From DALYLB01 sp964468345 (GTDB taxonomy: Bacteria; Acidobacteriota; Blastocatellia; RBC074), in NCBI GenBank assembly GCA_964468345.1, contig CAYXVZ010000015.1, positions 32,942 to 96,941 of the forward strand: a stretch of DNA of 64,000 bases. Reading direction: 5' to 3'. Below the pieces are notes generated by a model. The model made no database searches. It was not told the origin of the DNA and saw only the letters and a program-made list of their open reading frames with translations. The number at the start of each line of letters is the position of its first letter. Position 1 is the stretch's first letter. The translations under genes were made by a program, and so were the position numbers. Shown piece after piece: positions 21,653 to 32,300 of this stretch.

Positions 21653-21823
21653 TCCTTCCGCCGTCACCGCCCGCTTTTAGAACTTCTGTGCGCTTCTGCT
21701 ATACTTCGCCCAAGTCCAGCAGAAGATATCTCGATAAATTCAATTGGCAGGAAATCGCCGCCGCGCCTGTTTACACCGGCTCGCGGCGCGGTTTCCGGTC
21801 CGATCAACGAGGCACAGAAAACG

Positions 21824-24247
21824 ATGCGGCGGGTTCTTTTCTATTTCTCCATTCTCTCCATTCTGTTCATCGGCCCGGCCGGGCGAGGCCTTGCTCAATC
21901 GAGCGCAACCGGCCAGGGAGCCGCGCTGCGCGTTGCGGGCCTGAAAGCGTCCGTGACCGTGCATCGCGATGAACGCGGCATTCCCTATATCGAGGCCGCC
22001 AGCGACCGCGATCTTTATTTCGCGCAGGGCTACATCACGGCCACGGATCGCCTCTGGCAGATGGACCTGTTGCGGCGAACGGCGCGCGGCGAACTCGCCG
22101 AGATCTTCGGCCGCGTCGCATTCGAAGAAGACAAGCGCCGCCGCACCTACGGCTTTGCGAAGCTCTCGGAAACCGTCGCCGCGAAACTCGCCGGCGAAGC
22201 CCGCGAACTCGCCGAGGCCTATGCCGCGGGCGTCAACGCCTTCATCGATGCCACGCCGGAAACGTCGCTCCCATCCGAATTCCGCATTCTCAAATACAAA
22301 CCGCGCCCCTGGACGCCGGCCGATTCGCTGGTCATCAGCTTTCTGATGCACGAGAGCCTTTCGACCACGTGGCAGACGGATGTGATGCGCGCCGCTATGG
22401 CGAGCCTGCCCAAAGAGCAGCGCGAACAACTGCTGATGGAATTCACGCCGATGGATACGCCGGTGGTGGGGGGCGATGGCGCGAGTGGGCGAGCATGGGA
22501 GCGGGGGAGCGGGAGCAAGCTTCCCGCGAAGAGCGTTTCCTTGAATTCCGGTGTTTCAATGGACCTTGTCGCGAAGGCCAATGAAGATTGGGCTGTCGCG
22601 CAGCGCTCGCTCGAACGGATCGGCCTCGGGGCTGAAGACCTTGCGGCCAGCAACAACTGGGTCGTCAGCGGCAAGCGAAGCGTGACGGGAAAGCCGCTGC
22701 TGGCGAGCGATCCGCATCTGTCGCCTTCGGTGCCGGGCATCTGGTATCTGGTGCATCTGTCCTCGCCGGGCATGCGCGTCGCGGGCGTGTCGATCCCGGG
22801 CATCAGCAACGTCATCATCGGCCACAACGAACACATCGCCTGGGGCATGACCAATCTCGCGCCGGACGTGCAGGACCTCTATCGCGAAAAATTCGACGGC
22901 ATGCGCTATCAAACGCCCGCGGGATGGAAAGAAGCCGAAATCCGCCGCGAAGAGATTCGCGTTCGCAAACAGCCGACGAGTCCGGAAACCGAAATCGTCA
23001 CGCATGAAGTCACGATCACGCGGCACGGCCCCGTGGTGCTCGAAAAGGACGGCGCGCGATACGCCCTGCGCTGGACGGTGTGGGAGACAACGCCCGATGC
23101 GATGGTCGCTTTTCACCAGCTCAACCGCGCGCGCAACTGGAAAGAGTTCACCGAAGCGATTCGCATGTTCGGCGGCGCGACGCAGAATTATGTTTACGCC
23201 GATGTCGCCGGAAACATCGGCTATTACGGCGCGGGTGTGATTCCGATGCGGCGCAGCGGCGACGGCAGCGTGCCGTATGACGGCACGACCGACGACGGCG
23301 AATGGACCGGCTGGATCCCGTTTGAAAAACTGCCCCACGTGTTCAATCCGCCCTCGGGCCTGATCGCCACGGCCAATGCCCGCGTGGTCGGCCGCGATTA
23401 TCCTTATCATCTGACTCATTCCTGGTCCGCGCCCTATCGACAGAAGCGCATCCACGACCTGCTGAAGGCAAAAGAGAAACTAAGCCTCGAAGACTTTCGC
23501 GCGACGCAGGCCGATACTTTTGCCATCGGCGGATCGACCTTTGCGAAGGCGATCGTCAAACTGTTCGGCGACACCGCGCAGGACGCGAAGCTGAAAGAGA
23601 GCTTGAAGCTTTTTGCCGAATGGGACGGTCGCGCCGCGCCCGATTCGCGGGCCGCGCTGCTGGTGCATGAGATGCGCGATCTGTTTTCGACCTGGGTTGT
23701 GTCGGCCGCGATCGGCGAACCGCTGGCCAAACAATATCGCTGGACCAACCGCCACGCGCTGATGGATCGCATCGTGACCGAATGGCCCGCCGCGTGGCTG
23801 CCGAAATTTCATCCGGACTGGAAAGACTTCGTGAAATCGGTTCACGACAAGGCTCGCGCCAATCTGGCCGGCCGGCTCGGCGAAGACGAATCGAAATGGA
23901 CCTTCGGCAATCAGGTGCAGGTGCGGCTCAATCATCCGCTGGCCGCCGCGCCCCTGGTCGGGACGCAATTCAAGATCGACGCCTTCCCGCAAAACGGCAA
24001 TGGCTATGCGGGCGGGCTCGGGCCGACGGTGAATGTGGGACCGACCGTCTCGATGCGGCTGCTGGCCGATCCGTCGAACTGGGACAACTCGCGGCACGGC
24101 ATCCTGCTCGGGCAATCGGGCAATCCGCAAAGCCCGCATTACAAGGATCAATTGCCGGACTGGCGCAACGTCTCGCCGCGCGTCTTTCCGTTTTCGAAAG
24201 AAGCCGTGCAGAAGGCCGCGACGTCGCGTGTGATATTGCAGCCCTAG
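21824..24247 (+). CDS. Penicillin acylase family (Ntn-hydrolase) amidohydrolase
   Basis: 807 residues, normal for an alpha-spacer-beta precursor. A signal peptide (about 5-24) predicts periplasmic export. The alpha part has the FAQGYITATDRLWQMD block. The mature beta chain should begin at S276 in SNNWVVSGKRS, whose Ser becomes the N-terminal nucleophile after self-cleavage; DPHL and GHNEHIAWGMTN follow as expected. Substrates may be beta-lactams, acyl-homoserine lactones or other N-acyl amides and cannot be chosen from sequence. A Gly/Ser/Arg-rich insert (about 218-232) lies just before the processing site, in an odd G-rich DNA stretch. A weak promoter-like pair (TTAGAA-17-TATACT) lies at 21677-21705. 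Confidence 0.9.
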   Translation: MRRVLFYFSILSILFIGPAGRGLAQSSATGQGAALRVAGLKASVTVHRDERGIPYIEAASDRDLYFAQGYITATDRLWQMDLLRRTARGELAEIFGRVAFEEDKRRRTYGFAKLSETVAAKLAGEARELAEAYAAGVNAFIDATPETSLPSEFRILKYKPRPWTPADSLVISFLMHESLSTTWQTDVMRAAMASLPKEQREQLLMEFTPMDTPVVGGDGASGRAWERGSGSKLPAKSVSLNSGVSMDLVAKANEDWAVAQRSLERIGLGAEDLAASNNWVVSGKRSVTGKPLLASDPHLSPSVPGIWYLVHLSSPGMRVAGVSIPGISNVIIGHNEHIAWGMTNLAPDVQDLYREKFDGMRYQTPAGWKEAEIRREEIRVRKQPTSPETEIVTHEVTITRHGPVVLEKDGARYALRWTVWETTPDAMVAFHQLNRARNWKEFTEAIRMFGGATQNYVYADVAGNIGYYGAGVIPMRRSGDGSVPYDGTTDDGEWTGWIPFEKLPHVFNPPSGLIATANARVVGRDYPYHLTHSWSAPYRQKRIHDLLKAKEKLSLEDFRATQADTFAIGGSTFAKAIVKLFGDTAQDAKLKESLKLFAEWDGRAAPDSRAALLVHEMRDLFSTWVVSAAIGEPLAKQYRWTNRHALMDRIVTEWPAAWLPKFHPDWKDFVKSVHDKARANLAGRLGEDESKWTFGNQVQVRLNHPLAAAPLVGTQFKIDAFPQNGNGYAGGLGPTVNVGPTVSMRLLADPSNWDNSRHGILLGQSGNPQSPHYKDQLPDWRNVSPRVFPFSKEAVQKAATSRVILQP

Positions 24248-24255
24248 TTTCACAT

Positions 24256-24382
24256 GGAGTGCGGCGACCCGGCGCCGCTTTGGTAGTCTCTTGATCAGTT
24301 GTCCTTGGCGGCAAGGGATCGTTTTCATTCAATTTAAATTTCGTGAAGGGACTACCAAAGCGGCGCCGGGTCGCCGCACTCC
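24256..24382. repeat. Perfect 33-bp inverted repeat (GGAGTGCGGCGAC type)
   Basis: Arms 24256-24288 and 24350-24382 are perfectly complementary with a 61-nt AT-richer loop. The arm starts GGAGTGCGGCGAC and matches the outer part of the repeat at 29069-29217 closely. It lies between the acylase and the DUF1501 gene and produces a false extension of the latter. Confidence 0.95.
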
Positions 24383-24411
24383 AAAGAGGCTTTACTACCA
24401 AGGGAAACCAT

Positions 24412-25872
<1,461 letters not shown>

Positions 25873-25894
25873 GATGAGATGACCATGGCTCGAT

Positions 25895-25949
25895 TTCTGG
25901 TCATATGGCATATCTCATATGACATATGAGATATGCCATATGACCAGAA
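25895..25949. repeat. Perfect 27-bp-arm palindrome of the CATATG type
   Basis: Arms 25895-25921 and 25923-25949 surround a single central A. The sequence is built of CATATG and CATATC words, as are the two palindromes at 36916 and 37021. It fills the gap between the DUF1501 and VWA genes. Confidence 0.97.
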
Positions 25950-26005
25950 GCAGTTTCATGTTCATTTGGTAATTGCTTCGCCGCGCTCTGGCCAAAAGAG
26001 GATCC

Positions 26006-27007
26006 ATGCGTTTTGTACGATCAATCATCATAGTGCCGGTCTTCCTCGCGATGGTGGCCGCGGTGTCGCTGGCGCAGGAGCCGGGCGTGATTCGCGTGGA
26101 GTCTTCGCTGGTCATCGTGCCCGCGCGCGTGACCGATTCGTCGGGGCGCTTTGTGACGGGCTTGCGGCAACAGGATTTCGAGGTTTCTGAAAACGGCGTC
26201 CCGCAGGAGATCGCGGCCTTTTCGGCCTCGGAGTCTCCCTTCAACGTGGCCCTGCTGATCGACACCAGCCGCAGCGCGATGGGATCGCTCGATGCAATGC
26301 GCAAGGCGGCGACGAATTTCGTGAAGCAGCTCCAGCCGCAGGATCGCGTGCAGATCGTCACCTTCGATGAAAAGGTGAATTTTCTGGGCGAGTTCACCAA
26401 TGATCGCCGGCAACTCGAAAAGGCCATCGATAAAATCAAGGGCAGCTATCTGACGCGCCTCTATGACGCGATCTCTGCGACGATCTCTCAAAAGCTCGCC
26501 CCGCTGCGCGGCCGCAAGGCGATCGTCGTATTCTCTGATGGGGTCGATACGCTCAGCCGCGACAATACCTGCAGCGGCACGATCGATCTGATTTCCGGAT
26601 CGGGCGTCCTGATCTATGTCGTGCAGTTCAATACCTTCGAATTGCGGGGAACCGTCGAGCCCACCTGCACGATCACGCCGCGCATCGCCGCGGATCCTTA
26701 TCTGAACAGCCTGCCGGAGCGGCCGCGGGCCGATCTCACGCGCAAGCTCATCGGCACGCTCTTTCTGCGCGGCGTCGCCGAACAGTCCGGCGGCAAATAC
26801 CTGCGCGCCGACAGCGCCGAATATTCGCAAGAGGCCATCGCGCAGATCGCGGATGAACTGCGCAATCAATACACGCTGGAATATTACTCCTCCAACACCC
26901 GCCAGGACGGCGCGACGCGCTCCATTCGCGTTCGCCTCAAACAGGGAAAGTACGAAGTCCGCGCCCGCAGCGGCTATCGGGCGAAGACGGAGAAGAGCAG
27001 CCCATGA
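26006..27007 (+). CDS. Secreted VWA-domain protein (Acidobacteria-type)
   Basis: 333 residues from the ATG at 26006, preceded by AGAGGA; an earlier in-frame start at 25973 would spoil the signal peptide. Signal peptide about 1-23 (ending SLAQ). An N-terminal beta region (VESSLVIVPARVTDSSG, then LRQQDFEVSENG) is typical of VWA proteins common in Acidobacteria. The von Willebrand A domain has the MIDAS motif DTSRS at 86-90 and a later FSDGVDT. The C-terminal LEYYSSNT block is also characteristic. A role in extracytoplasmic protein-protein contact is inferred. The gene converges with the AraC-type gene across a purine/pyrimidine inverted repeat. Confidence 0.88.
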   Translation: MRFVRSIIIVPVFLAMVAAVSLAQEPGVIRVESSLVIVPARVTDSSGRFVTGLRQQDFEVSENGVPQEIAAFSASESPFNVALLIDTSRSAMGSLDAMRKAATNFVKQLQPQDRVQIVTFDEKVNFLGEFTNDRRQLEKAIDKIKGSYLTRLYDAISATISQKLAPLRGRKAIVVFSDGVDTLSRDNTCSGTIDLISGSGVLIYVVQFNTFELRGTVEPTCTITPRIAADPYLNSLPERPRADLTRKLIGTLFLRGVAEQSGGKYLRADSAEYSQEAIAQIADELRNQYTLEYYSSNTRQDGATRSIRVRLKQGKYEVRARSGYRAKTEKSSP

Positions 27008-27100
27008 GAGAGGGACGGAGAGAGAGGGAGGGACGGAGGAACAGATCGTTTCAACTTCTCTCCGTCGCTCCGTCGCTCCGTCCCTCCGTCCCTCCCTCTT
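27006..27100. repeat. Purine/pyrimidine imperfect inverted repeat between convergent genes
   Basis: The left arm (about 27006-27040) of GAGGGACGGAG words pairs imperfectly with the C/T-rich right arm (27061-27100). Same family as 4326-4443. It starts on the VWA gene's stop codon and ends at the opposing gene's stop codon. Confidence 0.75.
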
Positions 27101-27930
27101 TATTCGATCGCAATCCAGATTTCCAAGCCCCCCAGACCGGTCATTCCATTGAATTCAGGGCCGTAGCGTTCCAGGGTCGGCGCCTGCGCAGCCTGATAGC
27201 CGGAGGTCGGGAACCAATCGCTCCAGATCGCGGACATGGTTGCGCGAATGCCAGCGACGTGCTCTTCGTGGCGAAAGACGGCATATTTTTGCGGCGGCGC
27301 CTGCAGCGTCTGAAATTCCCTGGGCAGGCTCGCCGCGTCTTTGACTTCGACGGCGCACATGTAATCGAAATTTTCGTCCGCATCGAAGTTGTAACAGACA
27401 CCGAAGGCGTCCTGTCCCACCTGCTTTTCGATGTGGCCGAGATAGGGTTGAAAGCGCTGCCACTGCGCGGGAATGCCGGCGGGATTCTGGCATTCATAAC
27501 GTTCGACCAGTCCCGCATAAATGCGCGGGCCGGTCGTTTCGATGCGCGGCGGCGCGAGCGTCTTTTTGGATGTTGCATTCATCGGAATTGCCTCCACCAG
27601 AGAAAGATTATCGAGATGGCCCTGCGCGCGGACTTGTTCCGGCGTCCGGCCGAATTGATCGCGAAAGGCGCGCGTGAAGGCTTCATGCGAATTGTAGCCG
27701 GCATCGAGCGCCACCTGCAGAATGTCGCTCGCTCCCCGCGAAAGCAGGCGCGCGGCTTCACTCAGGCGGCGCGCGCGAACATAGCGCATCAGCGACACGC
27801 CCATCGTTTCCGCAAATGCTCGCGTGAGATGATATGGCGAGACTTCGCAGATGCGCGCGATATCTTCGAGTGCGATTGATTCCCGGGAATGGCTTTCGAC
27901 ATACCACAGGGCTTTCTGTACCGGATTCAT
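27100..27930 (-). CDS. AraC-family regulator with GyrI-like effector domain
   Basis: 276 residues. Two helix-turn-helix units of the AraC type occupy about 5-105 (SPYHLTRAF in the first, AGYNSHEAFTRAFRDQFG in the second, the classic second-helix signature). From about 125 on lies a GyrI-like small-molecule-binding domain, ending in GGLEIWIAIE. Regulators with this layout (Rob/BmrR-like effector half) usually sense hydrophobic or cationic compounds. No adjacent efflux gene points to a target. A 30-bp palindrome separates it from the deacetylase gene upstream on the map. Confidence 0.9.
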   Translation of the reverse strand: MNPVQKALWYVESHSRESIALEDIARICEVSPYHLTRAFAETMGVSLMRYVRARRLSEAARLLSRGASDILQVALDAGYNSHEAFTRAFRDQFGRTPEQVRAQGHLDNLSLVEAIPMNATSKKTLAPPRIETTGPRIYAGLVERYECQNPAGIPAQWQRFQPYLGHIEKQVGQDAFGVCYNFDADENFDYMCAVEVKDAASLPREFQTLQAPPQKYAVFRHEEHVAGIRATMSAIWSDWFPTSGYQAAQAPTLERYGPEFNGMTGLGGLEIWIAIE

Positions 27931-28017
27931 TCGTACCCCTTCCTGCGCGACACGAACACGCTACCAGCAATTCCGATGGGCCGTTTGATCGTTCTTGCGC
28001 TTTTGGACAAAGCTTTT

Positions 28018-28093
28018 ACCACGAAGAAACGAAGAGCACGAAGAAGAGAGAAAAAGCCCTCTGTCTTCTTCGTGCTCTTCGTTTCTTCGTGGT
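28018..28093. repeat. Perfect 30-bp inverted repeat of the CACGAAGA type
   Basis: Arms 28018-28047 and 28064-28093 are perfectly complementary. The arm is ACCACGAAGAAACGAAGAGC and onward. The same family appears at 49350, 53224 and 55087. The tail after it (TGTGCCTTTC, then TTGATTTA) resembles the tail after the 3532 repeat, so families may share flanks. Confidence 0.96.
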
Positions 28094-28117
28094 TGTGCCT
28101 TTCCTGCCTGTCTTGAT

Positions 28118-28987
28118 TTAAAACGACCGCATCTGCTCCTGTGCCGCGGCCGTTTCGTCATAGCGGATCGCCTGCATGCCCTGTTCGCGGAAAAAGCGCA
28201 CGATGCGCGGATCGCTGAAGCCGCGCCGCTCCCAGTCGAGGTTGTGCGCGACCGATTCGCCGGGATAGCCGGGATGGCCGAGATTCTGCGTCTCCTTGTC
28301 GTTGTAGGCCGGATGATGCACGAGCAGGTATTCGCCCTCCGGCGCGCTCTTCAATGCATTGATCAGATTTTCGACGTAATCGCCCGCGTGCTTTCGCCCC
28401 GGATTGTTCCATGAACTCGGCATGTTGGGCACGCGCGCGCCGATCGTTCGCGTATCGATCAATCGCTGGCTGCGGCACCATGCGCCGAATTTTTCCGATA
28501 AGCCGGGCACGACGCCGACGGTGCCCATGTGCAGGTCCGCGTATTTGATCTCGAAGCCGAGCTTGCGCGCCTTGTCGAGTTGCGCCTGCAATTCGATCAG
28601 GGCTTCGTCGGCCGTTGCCTTCGTCCGGACCTCTTCATTCGTCTGATGCAGCGTCCCATCCGCCCGCACCAGCGACGGAACCTTTTCGACCGGCGCCACG
28701 GGCTTCCATCGCACATTGTCCCATTCCGAGGTCAGGTCGCAGTGCAGGCCGAAACAGATCCCTTTCGTCCGGGCCAGCATTTTCGCGCCTTCCTCCACAT
28801 ACGGCGACGCGGCCAGCACCGAACAGTTTTTCAAAATCCCCTTCTCATAACATTCCTTGATCGCGCGATTCAGGCTGCGCGCGCAGCCCAGATCATCGCC
28901 CCGCGTAATCACGCGCACGCGCGATTCGAACGCATGCAGGCTCCAGAGCGCAGCCGCGCCGCCCTGTAAGAAAGATCGTCGATTCAT
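28118..28987 (-). CDS. Exported ChbG/YdjC-family deacetylase
   Basis: 289 residues from the ATG at 28985-28987, which has GGAG six nt upstream; the in-frame extension to 29245 translates a palindrome. MNRRSFLQGGAAALW is a Tat-type signal, so the enzyme should act outside the cytoplasm, unusual for this family. RGDDLG near the start of the mature part and GLHCDLT, then DLHMG, correspond to the metal-binding DD and His blocks of the ChbG/YdjC fold. Members deacetylate N-acetylated sugars such as chitooligosaccharides. A second, cytoplasmic-looking member is encoded at 39340. Confidence 0.82.
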   Translation of the reverse strand: MNRRSFLQGGAAALWSLHAFESRVRVITRGDDLGCARSLNRAIKECYEKGILKNCSVLAASPYVEEGAKMLARTKGICFGLHCDLTSEWDNVRWKPVAPVEKVPSLVRADGTLHQTNEEVRTKATADEALIELQAQLDKARKLGFEIKYADLHMGTVGVVPGLSEKFGAWCRSQRLIDTRTIGARVPNMPSSWNNPGRKHAGDYVENLINALKSAPEGEYLLVHHPAYNDKETQNLGHPGYPGESVAHNLDWERRGFSDPRIVRFFREQGMQAIRYDETAAAQEQMRSF

Positions 28988-29068
28988 GTTCGCTCCGGTG
29001 GTTGAATTGCAATAAAAGATGTCGGCAGATCTTAATCGCGTAAAAAGATCATGATTCATTCGAAATCG

Positions 29069-29217
29069 CGAAGCGTTTGGAGTGCGGCGACTTGTCGCCG
29101 CTTTTCGTTCGAAGGTCACCCTTCGGCTGCGGCTCGACTGCCAGGCGCCCGATGATTCCTGCATTTTTAAAAAGCGAACGAAAAGCGGCGACAAGTCGCC
29201 GCACTCCAAACGCTTCG
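29069..29217. repeat. Perfect 43-bp inverted repeat (GGAGTGCGGCGAC type)
   Basis: Arms 29069-29111 and 29175-29217 pair perfectly across a 63-nt loop; flanks continue with weak symmetry. The central GGAGTGCGGCGAC/GTCGCCGC core is shared with 24256-24382. It lies in the 400-bp gap between the deacetylase gene and the end of the TIR-CHAT gene. The remaining bases of the gap (29220-29385) show no gene. Confidence 0.96.
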
Positions 29218-29385
29218 CGGTTTTGAAGGAAAACGGGAAGTTCATTCTCCCTTCCTTCGGGCAATGCTTATTATCCGATTCGTTTGCCCAACCTCATACC
29301 ACATTTCGCATCTGCCATAGATTTTCTCACACATAACTCTCGCCGGCAGCGTCGCGGAATCGCGCAGGGCCGTGTCGCGTAACCC

Positions 29386-32300
29386 CTACCGTCTTGTTTC
29401 CAGCGTCTCGATCAGGAAGAGGATTTCCGCGGCCATCGTGGGGTGCAACTCCGGATCGTCGGCAAGGCTGCGATCGCGGCTGCCGGCGACGATGGCTTGC
29501 AGCGCCTGGATGAACGGGAGGAACCGTGCCGCGTTTGGGTCGGCGGCGAGTTCCTGGAGCAGGGAAGCGGCCGCGGCCGGGTCGCCGGCGAGCAGGGATT
29601 GGGTCACGGCGAAGCAGATGCGGCCCGGTCCGTCGTGGTTCTCGCCGCCGTCACGGCGATAGGCGAGGTAGCAGGCGATGGCCTTGCGCTTCGCCTCCGC
29701 GGCGGCGGCGGTGTTGCCGGCGTCTGTCTCGATGTTAGCGAGGATGGACCAGGATGCCCAAGGTGAAGACGCATGGCCGAACTGTGCGCCGCCTTCGATC
29801 GCCCGGCGGATTTCCTGCCGCGCTTCGTCCAGGCGGTGGAGCCTGCGAAGCGTCCCAGCAAGATTGTTCCGCGCGCGGCCTTCGTTCGCCGCGTCGCGAA
29901 TTTCGACATACTTGTCCGCGGCTTGCCGATAAAAGGCCGCGGCTTCCTCCGGGCGACCGAGGGCGTCATACAAGTTCCCCAGTTGAAGGAGCGTGCGCGC
30001 CTGCCCGGCAACATCTCCGAGCCGCACGCTGATCGCGAGCGATTTCCGGTAGGCATCCTCCGCCGCGTCCGGCTGGCCCGCTTTTTGATACACCATGCCG
30101 GTCTGGTGCCAGATCACGGCGACAGAGCCTGGTTCGTCCAAAGCGGTGAAGCGTTCCCGCGCTTCTTCATACGCTTTCAGCGCCTTCGGGTAGTCGCGCT
30201 GCTGCATGCGAACGGTCCCAAGCTGGCCCTTGCCCACGGCGACGCCCCGGTCATCACCGAGTTGCTCCCCGCTACGGATGCCCTCTTCGTAGGCCGCCGC
30301 CGCTTCGTCGAGCCGACCCAGATAGAGAAGACACTCGCCTTGTTCCGTGACGCAGACGGACGCCATCCGTTCCGCGCCTTTGCCGGGATGCTCCTTTGCC
30401 ACGGCCTCGAAGCGCCCGCGGGCCTCGTCCAGCAGCGGCAACGCCTGTTCCGAGCCGCCGGCCGTCTTGAGCACGCGGGCCAGGAGCCAGTAGGCCATCG
30501 CCAGATCGTAATCGGCGTTGGGATAAGCCTGCTCGCCCGCCGCCCGGGCGTTCTGCAATAAGGCCTCCGCGCCCTCGAATGCCTCGGGCAAGCGCCCGCC
30601 GGCAAGCTGCTGCTCGATGCGGGTCCGCGCCGCCGAAAAGCGCGCGTGATTCCAGGCGTCGCCCAGCGCCGCCGCCGCCGCGTCGCGCACCTGCCCAACG
30701 CGCTCCAGCAGCCGCGGCTTGCCGGCATTTTGCAGCAGGCTATAAAGCGATGTGGCCAGACCGATCGTCGCCTCGGCATCGCCCGCGCGCTGCACGAGGT
30801 CGAGCAGCGCAAAGAGGTTCGGCAGTTCCAGCACCGTTAGCGTCGCCGCGAGTTCGGCGTTCTGGTTGCTTGGCTGATAGAGGAACTCGGCATATCCGCG
30901 CATCGCCTCGATCCAGCGAGCGGTGAGCGCCTCGCGCTCCGCCGCGTCCATCGCAGCGCTCAGGTACGGGCAGAGCGCCGGATTGAGCGTGAGATGGTTG
31001 TAACGGTTTGGCGTTGCGAGGCCCGTCGCGATCAATTCGCCTGCCAGCGCGCCCACGTCCGCCGCTTCCCACTCCATCATCACTTGCAGTGCAATCAAGT
31101 TGAACCCACCGTGAAAGACGCCGAGCACGAGCGCCCGGTCCCGGTTCGCGGGCGACAGGCGGCGCAGCGAAAGCTCGACGCTGGCGAAGAGGGATTGTTC
31201 GCGGCTGCCGGGAAACCGGCGCTCCATCGCGGCCATTAGTTCGACCAGCGCGATGCGGGTGGCCTCGACGCCGAGGCTGCGCAGTTCCGGGGCGAGCAGG
31301 GCGATCGTCCGGGCGTGGCCGTGGACGGCGTCCACCAGGGCCTCGATGGCTTCGCGCGCGGCATCGAGCGTCGCACCCGCGCCGTCGTCGGCGTTCAACG
31401 CGCGCTCGACCAGCTTCACGGCGTCTTCGCGGTCGAGCTGATGCAGTTCGCGGCGATTGCGTTGCGCATCGAAGGGCGCGGGCAGCGCCTCGCGGCTGGT
31501 GAAGACGAGCCGCGTGTCGCCCACTTTTTGCAGGCGTTCGCACAGCGCGAGGATGGCCGTCAGTTCGCGGCCCGCGTCCTCGGTCAGCGCCTCGGGCGAA
31601 TCGATGTAAGGCGGCAGCAGAATGCTTTCCATGTTGTCCACGACCAGCAACGAAGCCTGTTCGCGCAGCGCTCGCTCGACGGGCAGAATGGCTTTTTCCA
31701 TCTCATCGAACGCGGCCACGGAATACTCTTCGCCGACAAGCTGGCGGCCGAGCGCATCGAGCACGGCGGCGGCGTGGCTGTGCGTCTCGACGGAGACGAA
31801 AGCGGCGCGATGCACCTGTTGCGAACGGACCATCCAGCGGGCGAATTCGGCGGCCAGGGCCGTCTTGCCTTCGCCGCCCTGGCCGCGCACGACGGCATAG
31901 CGTTCCACTTTCAACAATCGCTCGAGCCAGAGCAGTTCCTTGCTGCGCCCGATGAAGCCGGTCGGCGGCGCGGGCGGCAGTTCGCCCAGGCGCGTTGCGA
32001 GTCTGGTCTGAAAATCCTCCACCGTCTGCCGCGAGGGCGCGGACTGGAAGAGCCGCGGATCGTCCTTTTCCTGAAAGAGCACGGGCACGAACCAGTCTTC
32101 CAGCCGCAGCGCGCCCGCGCCGAAAATGCGTCCGCGAAAGGTGTCGTCCTTCAGCCGGCGCTGGCCGGCGAGCATGGCGTCGCCCACGCGTTTGCCTTCC
32201 GCCAGGGCCTGATAAAAAGCCTCTACAAATCGGCGCGCCGTCTCGACCAGCACGCTGTGGCTCATGGCCACGACCGAGGCCACGCCGACTTTCAGCAATT

